A DNA stretch of 64,000 nt from Nitrosospira sp. Nl5 (GTDB lineage: Bacteria; Pseudomonadota; Gammaproteobacteria; Burkholderiales; Nitrosomonadaceae). The stretch covers positions 1-64,000 of the forward strand of contig NZ_FMVQ01000006.1 of NCBI RefSeq assembly GCF_900102495.1, written 5' to 3'. The notes below the pieces were generated by a model. That model saw nothing but the letters and a program-made list of their open reading frames with translations, did no database searches and was not told where the DNA came from. The first letter of the stretch is position 1; the number at the start of each line of letters is the position of its first letter. A program made the translations under genes and the position numbers. Shown piece after piece: positions 34,125 through 43,128 of the stretch.

Positions 34125-36719
34125 ATGCATTCCGAAGAAAATATATTCCGTCCTACCCCCATCCCTGGTAGCCCCATTTCCGTTCATAACACACATAGCT
34201 CTCCCCTCTCCGGAGGGGATATCGTTTTACTCATAAGGCAAGCCCTAAGCTTTATTCCTTCTGATGATCGAGAAATATGGATCAGGTGCGGCATGGCAAT
34301 AAAAGATGAGCTGGGCGAGGCAGGTTTCGAAATATGGGATCAGTGGAGTTCGACCAGTAACAAATATCAAGCCAGAGATGCCGCAGCAACATGGAAATCG
34401 TTTAACTCGGGTGGAAAAGTCGGCATCGGTACCCTTTTCCACTATGCCAAACAATATGGCTATCGGTGCAAAGGCACTTATAAATCCACAGGGCCACTCA
34501 CAGCACAAACAGCGGAACGCCAGTGCATTGTCGCGAAAGAGGAAGCCGAGATAGCCAGCGAACGTGCAGACACGGCGACAAGGGCCATGGCAATCTGGAG
34601 AGCAGCAACCGAGGCAAAAGCCGATCATCCCTACCTTGAGCGCAAGCGGGTGTCACCGGTTGCGACCCTGCGAGAGATTGACGCGGGCGCGGCAGCAAAG
34701 ATATTGGGCTACCCACCGAAATCGCGCGGCCAGCTGCTTACCGGGCGCTTGCTGGTGGTTCCAGTCAAACAAGGCGACAAGCTTTCAACCCTGGAATTGA
34801 TTGACGGCGACAAACGCAAGACAGCATTGGCCGGGCGTGGCAGCAAGGCGGGTGGGTATTGGGCGCCTGAATCGCTACCCGATGTGGTGGGTACCCTGCT
34901 GATCGGGGAAGGCGTGGCGACGGTCTTATCGAGCAAAGAAGCCACAGGATACCCTGCTATTGCGGCGCTCTCCTCCGGAAACTTGTTGGCGGTGGCAAAG
35001 GCGATGCGGGAGCGCTACCCGGCAGCGGCACTGGTAATCCTGGCTGATCTGGTGAAGGCAACCGGCGCACCTGATCCTCACGCAATCGAAGCGGCACAAT
35101 CCGTTGGGGGGAAACTGGCAGTGCCCCACTTTGCCGCGAGCAGTGATCCAGACGCGACCGACTTCAATGATATGGTTCTGACAGGCGGCGCAGCAGCCGT
35201 AGAACGCGGCATAGCGAACGCAAGCCAGCCAGGGCAGGATGCTGAAGGAGAATGGACGAACCCGCAACCGCTGACGGCAAAAGTGGAACCGGAGCCCTAT
35301 CCACTTGATGCCCTGCCCGACACCATCCGGGCAGCCGTGGAAGAGGTGGCGGCTTTTGTAAAAGCCCCCTTGCCGCTGATAGCTTCGTCAGCGCTCACGG
35401 CACTGTCGCTGGCAGTGCAAGCGCATTACGACGCGAAGCGGGCGGAAAAGCTGCAAGGCCCAGTTGGATTATTCCTCCTGACCATTGCCGATTCTGGCGA
35501 ACGGAAAACTACTTGCGATGGATTCTTTACGCAACCGATCCGCGATTATGAGGCAGCGCAAGCGGAGGCAGCCAAGCCAGGCCTAAGAGAATGCCAGGTG
35601 AAAATCGAGGCATGGGAAGCCAAGCGCAGCGGCATAAAGGAACAAATTCGCCAGCTTGCCAAGGGAAGTAAGCCAACCGAAGATATGGAATCTGCCTTGC
35701 AGGAGCTGGAAAATAACAAGCCGGAAATGCCGAGAATTCCCCGCTTGCTTTATGCCGACGCAACACCCGAGGCATTGGCTTACGGCCTGGCGAAGCTGTG
35801 GCCGTCGGCAGGCGTGGTATCCGCCGAGGCCGGGATTGTTTTTGGCTCGCACGGCATGGGCAAGGATTCTGTAATGCGCAACCTCGCCTTACTGAATCAG
35901 CTATGGGATGGAGCCAGTCTGACGATTGATCGGCGATCAACGGAATCCTTTGGTGTGCGCGGTGCGCGACTAACCATGGCATTGCAAGTGCAAGAGGCAA
36001 CGTTGCGGAGTTTCTTCGACAAAACCGGTGTGCTGGCTAGAGGAACGGGCTTCCTTGCGCGGTTCCTGGTGTCATGGCCGGAATCGACCCAAGGCAATCG
36101 CCCCTACACCGATCCCCCAGAGGACTGGCCGAAACTTACCGCATTTCATAAAAGAATTGACGAGATACTGAAAATAACCGTACTCGTCAATGACGCTGGC
36201 GCGCTATCGCCGGTACCGTTGACGCTGAAACCCGATGCAAAAGCCGCATGGGAGGAATTCCATAATGCAATCGAAATCGAGCTATCAAGCGGGGGCGAGC
36301 TTTACGACGTACGGGACGTAGCGAGCAAGTCCGCCGATAACGCCGCGCGGCTGGCGGTGCTGTTCCAAATCTTCGAGCACGGCGTTGGCGGTGCAGTTGA
36401 GCTGGACTGCTTTGAGTGCGCAGGCAGGATTGTAGCGTGGCATCTCAATGAAGCCCGGCGATTCTTCGGCGAGCTCGCGCTACCAGCGGAACTGGCGGAC
36501 GCAGCACGGCTGGACACCTGGCTGATCGGTTATTGCCAGCGGGAGCAGACGCATCTTGTCTCGACACGCGAAGCACAACGCCTTGGGCCGGTGCGCGACA
36601 GGGAAAGGCTGACGACTGCATTACGGGAACTGGAGGAGCTTGACCGCGTGAAGGTGAGCCAAGAAGGGAAGCGGAAGATCATCAAAGTCAATCCAGCTCT
36701 ACTGGAGGTGACATCTTGA
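34125..36719 (+). CDS. element replication protein: PriCT-2, Toprim and DUF3987 domains
   Basis: 864 aa. Residues 25-120 are a PriCT-2-like primase C-terminal domain (IRQALSFIPSDDREIWIRCG, WKSFNSG.KVGIGTLFHYA). Residues 150-340 hold a Toprim-type fold (LLIGEGVATVLSS, IAALSSGNL, then DATDFNDM). Residues 390-860 are DUF3987, with an ATPase P-loop-like ADSGERKTT. Such proteins prime replication of satellite phages and integrative elements. The stop overlaps the next gene. Confidence 0.85.
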   Translation: MHSEENIFRPTPIPGSPISVHNTHSSPLSGGDIVLLIRQALSFIPSDDREIWIRCGMAIKDELGEAGFEIWDQWSSTSNKYQARDAAATWKSFNSGGKVGIGTLFHYAKQYGYRCKGTYKSTGPLTAQTAERQCIVAKEEAEIASERADTATRAMAIWRAATEAKADHPYLERKRVSPVATLREIDAGAAAKILGYPPKSRGQLLTGRLLVVPVKQGDKLSTLELIDGDKRKTALAGRGSKAGGYWAPESLPDVVGTLLIGEGVATVLSSKEATGYPAIAALSSGNLLAVAKAMRERYPAAALVILADLVKATGAPDPHAIEAAQSVGGKLAVPHFAASSDPDATDFNDMVLTGGAAAVERGIANASQPGQDAEGEWTNPQPLTAKVEPEPYPLDALPDTIRAAVEEVAAFVKAPLPLIASSALTALSLAVQAHYDAKRAEKLQGPVGLFLLTIADSGERKTTCDGFFTQPIRDYEAAQAEAAKPGLRECQVKIEAWEAKRSGIKEQIRQLAKGSKPTEDMESALQELENNKPEMPRIPRLLYADATPEALAYGLAKLWPSAGVVSAEAGIVFGSHGMGKDSVMRNLALLNQLWDGASLTIDRRSTESFGVRGARLTMALQVQEATLRSFFDKTGVLARGTGFLARFLVSWPESTQGNRPYTDPPEDWPKLTAFHKRIDEILKITVLVNDAGALSPVPLTLKPDAKAAWEEFHNAIEIELSSGGELYDVRDVASKSADNAARLAVLFQIFEHGVGGAVELDCFECAGRIVAWHLNEARRFFGELALPAELADAARLDTWLIGYCQREQTHLVSTREAQRLGPVRDRERLTTALRELEELDRVKVSQEGKRKIIKVNPALLEVTS

Positions 36720-37252
36720 GCCTGAAGGATTTGATCCGGGGAAAGAAGGCCCATGATAAGTTCGCGACAGCGACACCTGCGACTTTTGCGACGCCAACAC
36801 CTGAAGAGAGGCAAGCTGTCGCAACTGTCGCAACTGTCGCTGTCGCAATCCCTGCAGACCCGATACCCAAAACCCTGGTAAGTGTCGGCACTAGCGACAC
36901 GGCGATAGCGTACCACTGGTGGCGGTTTCATTATTCCAATCGGGAGCCGAAGGAAGCGTCTTACTGGCCGCCAGTTAACGAGGCTGAGGCGCTGGTTGGA
37001 GAACCGGATGCAATATCGGCCGAACCATTCGAGCCGGTTCGGCGGCAGCCGGATGAACCGTTGACCGAGAAAGATGAAGCCTTAATCCGAGTATGGCTGG
37101 CACGTATCAATGAAACCGATGATGAAACGATCCAAGCCGTCTTGGATCAATGTCGGGGCGACGCGGACGCGAGGGCCTCGTTCATTCGCCTCGGCAACAA
37201 GGGCGATAACCAGGAGACAACCAGTGAGCAAAGAACGATCTTACTGAACTGA
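36716..37252 (+). CDS. hypothetical protein, Ala/Thr-rich N-terminus
   Basis: 178 aa from a TTG start overlapping the preceding TGA (TTGA), with GGAGGTG upstream; clearly translation-coupled to the replication gene. Residues 17-50 are low-complexity Ala/Thr/Val/Pro, the rest acidic. No domain recognised. The nucleotide stretch at 36765-36850 contains repeated GTCGCAACT-type units. Confidence 0.6.
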   Translation: MSLKDLIRGKKAHDKFATATPATFATPTPEERQAVATVATVAVAIPADPIPKTLVSVGTSDTAIAYHWWRFHYSNREPKEASYWPPVNEAEALVGEPDAISAEPFEPVRRQPDEPLTEKDEALIRVWLARINETDDETIQAVLDQCRGDADARASFIRLGNKGDNQETTSEQRTILLN

Positions 37253-37415
37253 AGCAGGAAAGATTTGGATTCCATTACGACGTATTTTTTGAACGTTATT
37301 TCATTGCCTTGTGGCCGAAATGGCGATCTGCAGAACCAGCCGGAATCGGGAAGTGAAACCGGTTTTGCTCGAAAGAAATCGAGCAGACTTTTGTGACTTT
37401 TGTGGTTAATTTTCC

Positions 37416-37700
37416 ATGGTTAAAAAAATGAAACAGCAAATAGAAAGTGCGAAACGTCAGCCGATAACCATTGACGCGACAAGCGGCACATGTACCCCCA
37501 CCCCCCCTAGAATCAAGCTGAACGCGCTTGAGGACGTGCGGCGGGAGATGGCCAGAGTGTACCGTGAGGCGCGAGGGGGTACGATGGACACGAGCGAAGC
37601 GGGACGCCTGGCTTATATTTTGAGCGGTATCGGTAAGCTGATCGAGGCAACGGACATTGAAAAGCGACTTCAACAAATGGAAAGGAAGTTCCTGAAATGA
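37416..37700 (+). CDS. small hypothetical element protein
   Basis: 94 aa, helical and basic, ending IEKRLQQMERKFLK. Its stop overlaps the next ATG (ATGA at 37697). Resembles small accessory proteins of terminase-less satellites, but no family is recognised. Confidence 0.5.
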   Translation: MVKKMKQQIESAKRQPITIDATSGTCTPTPPRIKLNALEDVRREMARVYREARGGTMDTSEAGRLAYILSGIGKLIEATDIEKRLQQMERKFLK

Positions 37701-37894
37701 ACATTCTTCGACGGGTGGAAATGCTGGAAGCAGCGGTGCTGGAGACCAGGGATGACGTCGGGTACAAGCTTGTAATGTTAGAGGGAGATGAGACTTGCGA
37801 GGAAGGTGTGATACGTTCGGGTTTGAAGGATTGGCCTCCTGACAGAATCTTCATTATCAAGTTTGTAAGTGCCAGTGACACGCCGATTCTGTAG
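37697..37894 (+). CDS. small hypothetical element protein
   Basis: 65 aa, starts MNILRRVEMLEAAV. Coupled to the gene before it by ATGA overlap, and followed at once by the next frame. Function unknown. Confidence 0.5.
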   Translation: MNILRRVEMLEAAVLETRDDVGYKLVMLEGDETCEEGVIRSGLKDWPPDRIFIIKFVSASDTPIL

Positions 37895-37911
37895 TGGGGA
37901 GATTTGAACCA

Positions 37912-38217
37912 ATGGGGAGGAAGCATCAGGCACGGTTACGCGAGAACATACCCGACTTCGAGACACTTTCCCTGTCAGACGATGAAATTATCAGGAATTA
38001 CCTGATAGCGGCTCGGGAATTCGTGAAGCAAGGACGGAACGGCGGCACTGGGCGGCGTAGTTTCTGTGTAGCTGTATGCTCCGCCACTAGCGCGACAGGC
38101 AAACAACCAAGCATTTATCCCGCCAAAAAGGCCTACCTGCTGGGCCTTATCATCTCAAGTATGGAAGAGATCGGGAGAAGTTCTAGCCGATCTGGACTAA
38201 ACAACGGCTGCGTGTGA
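37912..38217 (+). CDS. small hypothetical element protein
   Basis: 101 aa from the ATG at 37912 (GGGGAG upstream); a GTG six codons earlier abuts the previous stop and is also possible. Basic at both ends, no recognisable domain. Confidence 0.45.
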   Translation: MGRKHQARLRENIPDFETLSLSDDEIIRNYLIAAREFVKQGRNGGTGRRSFCVAVCSATSATGKQPSIYPAKKAYLLGLIISSMEEIGRSSSRSGLNNGCV

Positions 38218-38259
38218 GAATGCATATGCTATGTGTAATTTTTACCACCGCTGCAGCCT

Positions 38260-38833
38260 ATGACGACCAGCAACAATGTCCCCTTCATCCCCATCCTTAC
38301 AGTGATGGTGGACTATGGAAATGCGCCCTTTCTGTGGCTCGTCGATGATCCCGATCGGAAGGGGGTCGGCCCCAACCTTTGCGACGGTACTTACTGGGAC
38401 GAGTCTTTTCCGATGTCGGAAGGGCTTTGGCAGAAATTTGCTGACTGGGCCATCAAATTCGATCGGACGTCGTTTCACTCCGATGACTTCGATACCAAAG
38501 GATGGGATTGGCCCGCTTTCCATGCTTATGGTCTACAACTGACGCGCTGGCTCAAGGAGGAGGTCGGCGATGCTTATCGCGTGGTTTATATGAAACCTTG
38601 CGAGGATCTTGAATGTCAAGTTGATGAGCGTAGAGAGGTGCACAATGATGGGACGCTGGTGCTGCTAGCTTCATTTCGACACCCTTGACGAACTTGAACA
38701 GTTTCAGGGAAGTTATAAGAGCCATGATGACCTATCGGAGCGCTATCCGATGCAGATCATTTTTTGCATTGATTGCCGTGACAACTTATTCAGAAATATG
38801 TGGGGCACGCGCGAGGCACGTATAGATAAATGA
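38260..38833 (+). pseudogene. hypothetical protein gene with a C-terminal frameshift
   Basis: The first frame (38260-38688) codes 142 aa with many aromatic and acidic residues and ends abruptly at ASFRHP. A second frame continues from about 38670 with FDTLDELEQFQGSYKSHDDL, SERYPMQIIFCIDCRDNLFR and NMWGTREARIDK before a stop at 38831-38833. It has good coding character and no start codon of its own, so a single-base indel near 38665-38690 is the likely cause. Unknown family; about 190 aa if restored. A sequencing error cannot be excluded. Confidence 0.55.
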
Positions 38834-38874
38834 TGACGAAAAAAGACAACAAGCCACAATACGGAAAGAGCAGC

Positions 38875-38924
38875 AAGTTACCGAGCATTATTATTGTTTG
38901 TGGCCTTCGGTAACTTCTTTTTTA
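38875..38924 (+). terminator. rho-independent terminator at element end
   Basis: Stem AAGTTACCGA / TCGGTAACTT followed by seven T residues. It closes the element's rightward transcription unit just before the tRNA fragment. Confidence 0.85.
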
Positions 38925-38933
38925 TAAGAGACG

Positions 38934-38974
38934 CATAACCATTGTCGTTGGTTCGAGTCCAACTAGACCCACCA
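38934..38974 (+). other. 3' fragment of a tRNA gene, presumed attachment site
   Basis: CATAACC... then GTTGGTTCGAGTCCAACTAG+ACCCACCA: anticodon CAT, complete T arm (GTTGG/CCAAC), acceptor strand and CCA of a tRNA-Met-like gene. The 5' half is absent; the sequence upstream (TTTTTATAAGAGACG) is not tRNA. Such 3' halves are left by tyrosine integrases that use tRNA genes as target, so it marks the right junction of the 31.5-39 kb element or the left junction of a neighbour. Confidence 0.75.
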
Positions 38975-39134
38975 GTAAATACGGCCTCAATCGTAAGTTT
39001 CCACAGTCATATATATCCACGAATAGAGAGCTCATAACATCCAGGATTTCTGGGGATTCTTCCTGAAGATTTGTTAATTCACGTTCTCTGTCGGCACGAG
39101 TTGGCCATTACCCGCCCATTATTTCATTTGAAAC
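38975..39134. other. short spacer after tRNA fragment
   Basis: No gene seen; the GTG of the next frame lies at 39135. Confidence 0.4.
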
Positions 39135-40088
39135 GTGATTTCCATTGCCGCACTCAGCGACGTATTGCCAATTTCTGGTCTTGAACCACAAACGGTGGCA
39201 TATGTTCGTGGCTTGGTCAGAAAAGCAGATGGAACGGAGGGCGAAATTATCGAATTCCTTGAGTCTCCGGCTGGACAAAATGTTCCGTATGTTGATCCTG
39301 TCAAGGCCATGACCGTCATCTTTCTGCATAGAGGTTTAAGCGAAGATATCGCGGCGCTGTGCGCGGAAACCGAGTATGCGGAACTCAGGACTCGCCTCGG
39401 GCTTCTTGAGCGCGTACGGTTTTATGATAACAGCAATCCAAATCCGCCCGAGTACGTTCCCGCGCCTCTTCTGGTGGAGTTCCTGCGGGAGAGGCGACTG
39501 GCTTCCGATGACTTGGTGAATTACCTGGAGAAGGTAGTAGCTGCTGTCACGGTTGCGCCCATATTTCAGGGACCAGAAAACTGGAAGGAGTGCTGGTCAC
39601 TTGCCCAGCTTCCAGAATACAAATCACCGGAGTCCATAATAGAGTTTTTTCCCGGCCCACCCTGGGGTGAATCCAGTGCAGAGTGGCGAAATGGCAGGTT
39701 TCCTCGCTGGCGAAAGGAAATGCGGGTGGTTGCGGCAGACCTTCAAAAAGTCCTGGGTGAATCGGTCTATCACTTCTCCAATCCCGACTCCGACGTTGAC
39801 GATGATAACGTGCATCGCTTTCTCGTTCTGCATCTGTGCTGCACCCTCCGGCCAGAGTCACTATATGTACAGTTTCTGCTCGAAGCCAGTGGCGCTGAAA
39901 GCGTTGAAGAATTCATGGCGGCTATGATCAATCCAGAGAGCTATGCTGAGCCATTCAAGATTGAGGATGCCTTCATTGGCTTGGAGTCGAGCCCCTGCCG
40001 GCTTGACTACACCCCGTCATCGCACCTAAACGCTCAGCGAGCATCTCGATCTGGTCAAGGCATTTATCCGTTCCTGGATTCCCACTAA
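39135..40088 (+). CDS. hypothetical protein
   Basis: 317 aa from a GTG start; acidic, no recognised domain. The middle region contains WKECWSLAQLPEYKSPE and a Pro-rich PGPPWGESS. The end lies 70 bp before an IS3 element, and the last 25 residues are low-complexity, so the C-terminus may have been altered. Role unknown. Confidence 0.55.
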   Translation: MISIAALSDVLPISGLEPQTVAYVRGLVRKADGTEGEIIEFLESPAGQNVPYVDPVKAMTVIFLHRGLSEDIAALCAETEYAELRTRLGLLERVRFYDNSNPNPPEYVPAPLLVEFLRERRLASDDLVNYLEKVVAAVTVAPIFQGPENWKECWSLAQLPEYKSPESIIEFFPGPPWGESSAEWRNGRFPRWRKEMRVVAADLQKVLGESVYHFSNPDSDVDDDNVHRFLVLHLCCTLRPESLYVQFLLEASGAESVEEFMAAMINPESYAEPFKIEDAFIGLESSPCRLDYTPSSHLNAQRASRSGQGIYPFLDSH

Positions 40089-40198
40089 GTCCCTTATCGA
40101 GCGGCAGCGGCGAAAGATCGGGAATACTGGTGATGTGCTCCCAATAAAACGTACCAGTTGGAATCTAGTAAAGTTCGTTTTTCGAAAGGAGAGCGGAC

Positions 40199-40462
40199 GT
40201 GAAGAAGCGATTTACAGACGAGCAAATTATTGGGTTTCTGAAGCAGGCAGATGGGGGCGTACCGGTCAGGGAATTGTGTCGGCAGCATGGCTTTAGCGAT
40301 GCGTCGTTTTACACCTGGCGCGCCAAGTTTGGTGGGATGACAATACCGGACGCCAAGCGGCTGCGAGACCTTGAAGCGGAGAATACTCAGCTCAAGAAGC
40401 TTCTCGCCGAGTCGCTGCTGGATGCTGAAGCCTTGAAGGTTGCCTTGGGCCGAAAGCATTAA
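40199..40462 (+). CDS. IS3-family transposase OrfA
   Basis: 87 aa with helix-turn-helix (FTDEQIIGFLKQADGGVPVR, ELCRQHGFSDASFYTWRAKF) and a leucine zipper (LRDLEAENTQLKKLLAESLL). Binds the IS ends and forms OrfAB by frameshifting with the downstream gene, which lies in the -1 frame. Confidence 0.93.
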   Translation: MKKRFTDEQIIGFLKQADGGVPVRELCRQHGFSDASFYTWRAKFGGMTIPDAKRLRDLEAENTQLKKLLAESLLDAEALKVALGRKH

Positions 40463-40485
40463 CTCCACAAGCCAAGCGTGAGGCG

Positions 40486-41319
40486 GTGACGGCGATGCTG
40501 GAGCAGACGGAAATCTCTGAGCGCCGTGCCTGTTTGCTTGTGGAGTTATCACGCACTGTATTGCACTACGCGCCAAAGGTGCAGCCGGAGAATGAGCAGT
40601 TGCAAGGCCGAATGATTGAGTTGGCAACTAAGCGGCGTCGCTTTGGCTATCGGCGCCTTCATGCCCTGCTGCGGCGAGAAGGCATTGACGTCAATCACAA
40701 ACGCATCTTTCGCCTTTACCAGGCTGCCGGATTGGCAGTAAAGCGTCGACGCAAGCGATGTAATGTAACGGTTGAACGTGAGCAGTTGGCATTACCAAGC
40801 AGGCCCAATGAAGTGTGGTCAATGGATTTCATCAGTGATGCGCTCGCCAATGGCAGGCGCATCAAGGTGTTGACCATTGTTGATGATTTCACAAAGGAGT
40901 CTGTTGATCTGGTGGCCGAACATGGCATCTCTGGACAATACGTCGTGCGCGTGCTGGAGCGCGCTTCACAATTTCGTGGATTGCCCCTGGCGATTCGTAC
41001 TGATCAGGGACCAGAGTTCACCAGCAAGGCGCTAGATCAATGGGCTTATCAGAATGGCGTCCAGCTCAAACTGATCGAACCGGGTAAGCCAACACAGAAC
41101 GCATGCATTGAAAGCTTCAATGGCCGCTTTCGTGATGAATGCTTGAATGATCACTGGTTTACCAGCTTGGCTGAGGCGCGGATTCGGATTTCAAGTTGGC
41201 GGCGCGACTACAACGAGAATCGACCACACAGCGCATTAGAATATCGCACTCCGGCAGAATTCGCAGCCAGCTGCCGCATGCATCAGGAAATAAACAGCCA
41301 TGAAAGAGACAAAAACTGA
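40486..41319 (+). CDS. IS3-family transposase OrfB
   Basis: 277 aa DDE recombinase. Triad region: Asp in VWSMDFISDAL, Asp in IRTDQGPEFTS, and Glu in NACIESFNGRFRDECL. Contains the HTH_21-type region RFGYRRLHALLRREG. Complete. Confidence 0.93.
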   Translation: MTAMLEQTEISERRACLLVELSRTVLHYAPKVQPENEQLQGRMIELATKRRRFGYRRLHALLRREGIDVNHKRIFRLYQAAGLAVKRRRKRCNVTVEREQLALPSRPNEVWSMDFISDALANGRRIKVLTIVDDFTKESVDLVAEHGISGQYVVRVLERASQFRGLPLAIRTDQGPEFTSKALDQWAYQNGVQLKLIEPGKPTQNACIESFNGRFRDECLNDHWFTSLAEARIRISSWRRDYNENRPHSALEYRTPAEFAASCRMHQEINSHERDKN

Positions 41320-41479
41320 TTTTTTAACTGGACTTTGCTAGAACGCCCTTGGCACTATTACTGGGGGCACATCATTCGCACCATCTGCTTTTTCTGCCAC
41401 TGAGGCGCCCCATCAGTCCTCTACCCCCTCGCAAGCAGGCCAATGTCAGCAATTAACTGAGCCTGGAGCAACCCAAGAG

Positions 41480-41617
41480 ATGATCGCCGGCCGTGGATGC
41501 TGTTCGCATCATAGCGGAGTCTGCGGATGCTCGGGAGGGAGAGCGGCGTGTTGTGACGGGTCCCTGAGCCCAACGTGTGGGTGTCATAAGGATGAACCGA
41601 TTGGACTACCAAATTGA
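41480..41617 (+). CDS. Cys-rich mini-protein, GCCSHH/CCDG.LSP type
   Basis: A frame of 45 aa from an internal ATG, with eight Cys: GRGCCSHHSGVCGCSGGR, AACCDGSLSPTCGC, then HKDEPIGLPN. This is a recurrent secreted Cys-rich motif (GCCSHHGGV..CC.DG.LSP) in bacteria. The same frame is open upstream to the IS3 end at 41342, so the ORF is probably the 3' part of a longer secreted protein cut by the IS. No signal peptide is left. A frame drawn on the opposite strand here is its shadow. Confidence 0.6.
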   Translation: MIAGRGCCSHHSGVCGCSGGRAACCDGSLSPTCGCHKDEPIGLPN

Positions 41618-41636
41618 CTAGGACTAGGCCTGGCGC

Positions 41637-42014
41637 ATGGTAACTATGAAAGTGGTACAGATTTGGGTCACAGCAATTTGCGCTATTTGCTTGCTTGCTT
41701 CCTGTGGGAAGGATGACCGCGGATCATCCATTACAGCAAATGACGTTAAATTTCAACCGTACTATGAACCCCAGCCCATATCTCCACAACAGCCGACCTA
41801 TCGTTCTTATTCGAGTTATTCTCCGCGGACATTCATGGGCTATTCCTGCAGTGATGGTTGTTCTGGCCACGAGGCCGGGTATGAATGGGCAGAGGAGAAT
41901 GACATTGACGATCCGGATGATTGCGAGGGGAATTCGGACTCATTTATTGAGGGCTGCCAAGCATATGCCGAAGAAAAGCAGGCAGAGTCGCATGCCCATG
42001 CAGATGAGGATTAA
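41637..42014 (+). CDS. small lipoprotein with Cys/acidic C-terminal domain
   Basis: 125 aa. Type II signal peptide: hydrophobic WVTAICAICLLASCGK with lipobox LASC, so anchored in a membrane. A Pro/Gln/Ser/Tyr-rich linker precedes YSCSDGCSGHEAGYEWAEEN with further Cys pairs, a motif often found with the GCCSHH type. A start at the second ATG (41646) is equally possible. Its closeness to the Cys-rich ORF suggests they belong together. Confidence 0.7.
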   Translation: MVTMKVVQIWVTAICAICLLASCGKDDRGSSITANDVKFQPYYEPQPISPQQPTYRSYSSYSPRTFMGYSCSDGCSGHEAGYEWAEENDIDDPDDCEGNSDSFIEGCQAYAEEKQAESHAHADED

Positions 42015-42032
42015 GTAATGGGAGTAACAAAC

Positions 42033-42380
42033 ATGAGCATCATAAAAAATCTTTGGGCGATTACCGCTTTGTGCGCTATCACGACATCAGCCTTCTCGCA
42101 ACAATTTCCTGTAATGCATCCCGATGAGATTATTACCAAATACGGGAAGCCGGATCGCATGGTATCTACCGAATATGACAAACCACGGCCGCCATTTGTA
42201 ACTCTTCTCCTTGTCTATACAAAAGAGCATGTACGCTTCGCTTTTCTTCCCACCGCCCCCATAGGATCGCCGCCGCCATACAAATCCTGGTACCTTATAG
42301 GTATTCAGGATCCTAGAGATAACTCGGTCATATCTGGCGATGAGGCGACACAGAGAATGCGGAGTCGCGGGAAAAAGTAG
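42033..42380 (+). CDS. small secreted hypothetical protein
   Basis: 115 aa from the ATG at 42033; an ATG five codons upstream is possible. Sec signal IIKNLWAITALCAITTSAFSQ. The mature part begins with MHPDEIITKYGKPDRMVSTE, typical of small periplasmic proteins of the SmpA/OmlA-like type only in general look. Function unknown. Same strand as the lipoprotein gene. Confidence 0.6.
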   Translation: MSIIKNLWAITALCAITTSAFSQQFPVMHPDEIITKYGKPDRMVSTEYDKPRPPFVTLLLVYTKEHVRFAFLPTAPIGSPPPYKSWYLIGIQDPRDNSVISGDEATQRMRSRGKK

Positions 42381-42415
42381 CGCATTGGCTAGTGCCTGAA
42401 GCGAGAAAAGGCGAT

Positions 42416-42650
42416 ATGGAAAAGAAGAAGCATCATTACATTCCAAAATGTTATCTGAAACTCTTTTGCGACGAGCATAGGCAAATCCTTTTGTATTGAA
42501 AAGATGATCCGGGAAAACCCTATCCGATCATCACCTGACTGCAGTCTTATTATCCCTTGTCCGAGATCGTGTCCCTCGATCGCGAGGGAGAACCCGAGAA
42601 GGATGCGGGCGACGTCATCATTCGGCCAGAAAAGCTTCAGCACTCCACGT
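42416..42650 (+). pseudogene. DUF4238 gene remnant
   Basis: MEKKKHHYIPKCYLKLFCDE, then HRQILLY-stop-KDDPGKPYP: the start of a DUF4238 protein (HHYIP.FYLK.F, KD.PGKP) with an in-frame stop at codon 28 and another shortly after. The rest is unrecognisable. DUF4238 is frequent in defence islands. Confidence 0.65.
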
Positions 42651-42654
42651 GCCA

Positions 42655-42982
42655 GAAACGGCTTATTTTAAGGGGTCCCTCAAAACCCATCCATAGGCTC
42701 CTGGCTGCATTGGCCCACTCGAAAGTTCACGCCAGCGATTCTACCGGTCGTTATCGAAGCGCACCACCGCCACCAAAAACACGCGTCCAATAAAAGCCCC
42801 CTTGTCAAACCGATCTGTTCAAATTGCCTCTCAGGTTCAGGATTTTCTTTACGGCCAGCGTGAATCCACAATGGACCCCGATAATCTGTCTGCCAGCTCC
42901 GGATTTCAATCGATTTGCATCCAGTGATAATGAGTTCGGCCCAAGGCTGCTGGACACTTAGCGCCGGATGATGTCCATGCAC
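42655..42982 (-). pseudogene. ASCH-domain protein gene, frameshifted
   Basis: GTG start, then HPALSVQQPWAELIITGCKS, IEIRSWQTDYRGPLWIHAGR: the RNA-binding ASCH fold start. After GLTRG the frame breaks; in another frame GAFIGRVFLVAVVRFDNDR, a stop, and WRELSSGPMQPGAYGWVLR complete the domain. One frameshift near 42795 and one stop, so not functional. Confidence 0.65.
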
Positions 42983-43128
42983 ACCTTCCCTGCATCGGCC
43001 TTATGGCTGGCATGCCATTAAACTAGAGAGATAGCGCGCGTTCAGCGAACCCTTCTATTTTACGACCTTTTAAAAGCTCAGCCTATTGGACTACGGTACC
43101 AACTGACAAAGAGAAGGGCATTGCGAAG

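Larger units (their letters stand above)
40159..41344 (+). mobile_element. IS3-family insertion sequence (first)
   Basis: About 1.2 kb with imperfect ends (TCTAGTAAAG on the left, CTTTGCTAGA inverted on the right), orfA and orfB in different frames as expected for programmed -1 frameshifting. Apparently intact. It landed in or beside a gene for a Cys-rich protein, whose 3' part continues at its right end. Confidence 0.85.

Noticed and set aside
41421-41612. 63-codon frame on the - strand
   Set aside because: Antisense to the Cys-rich + strand frame, which has a recognisable motif.
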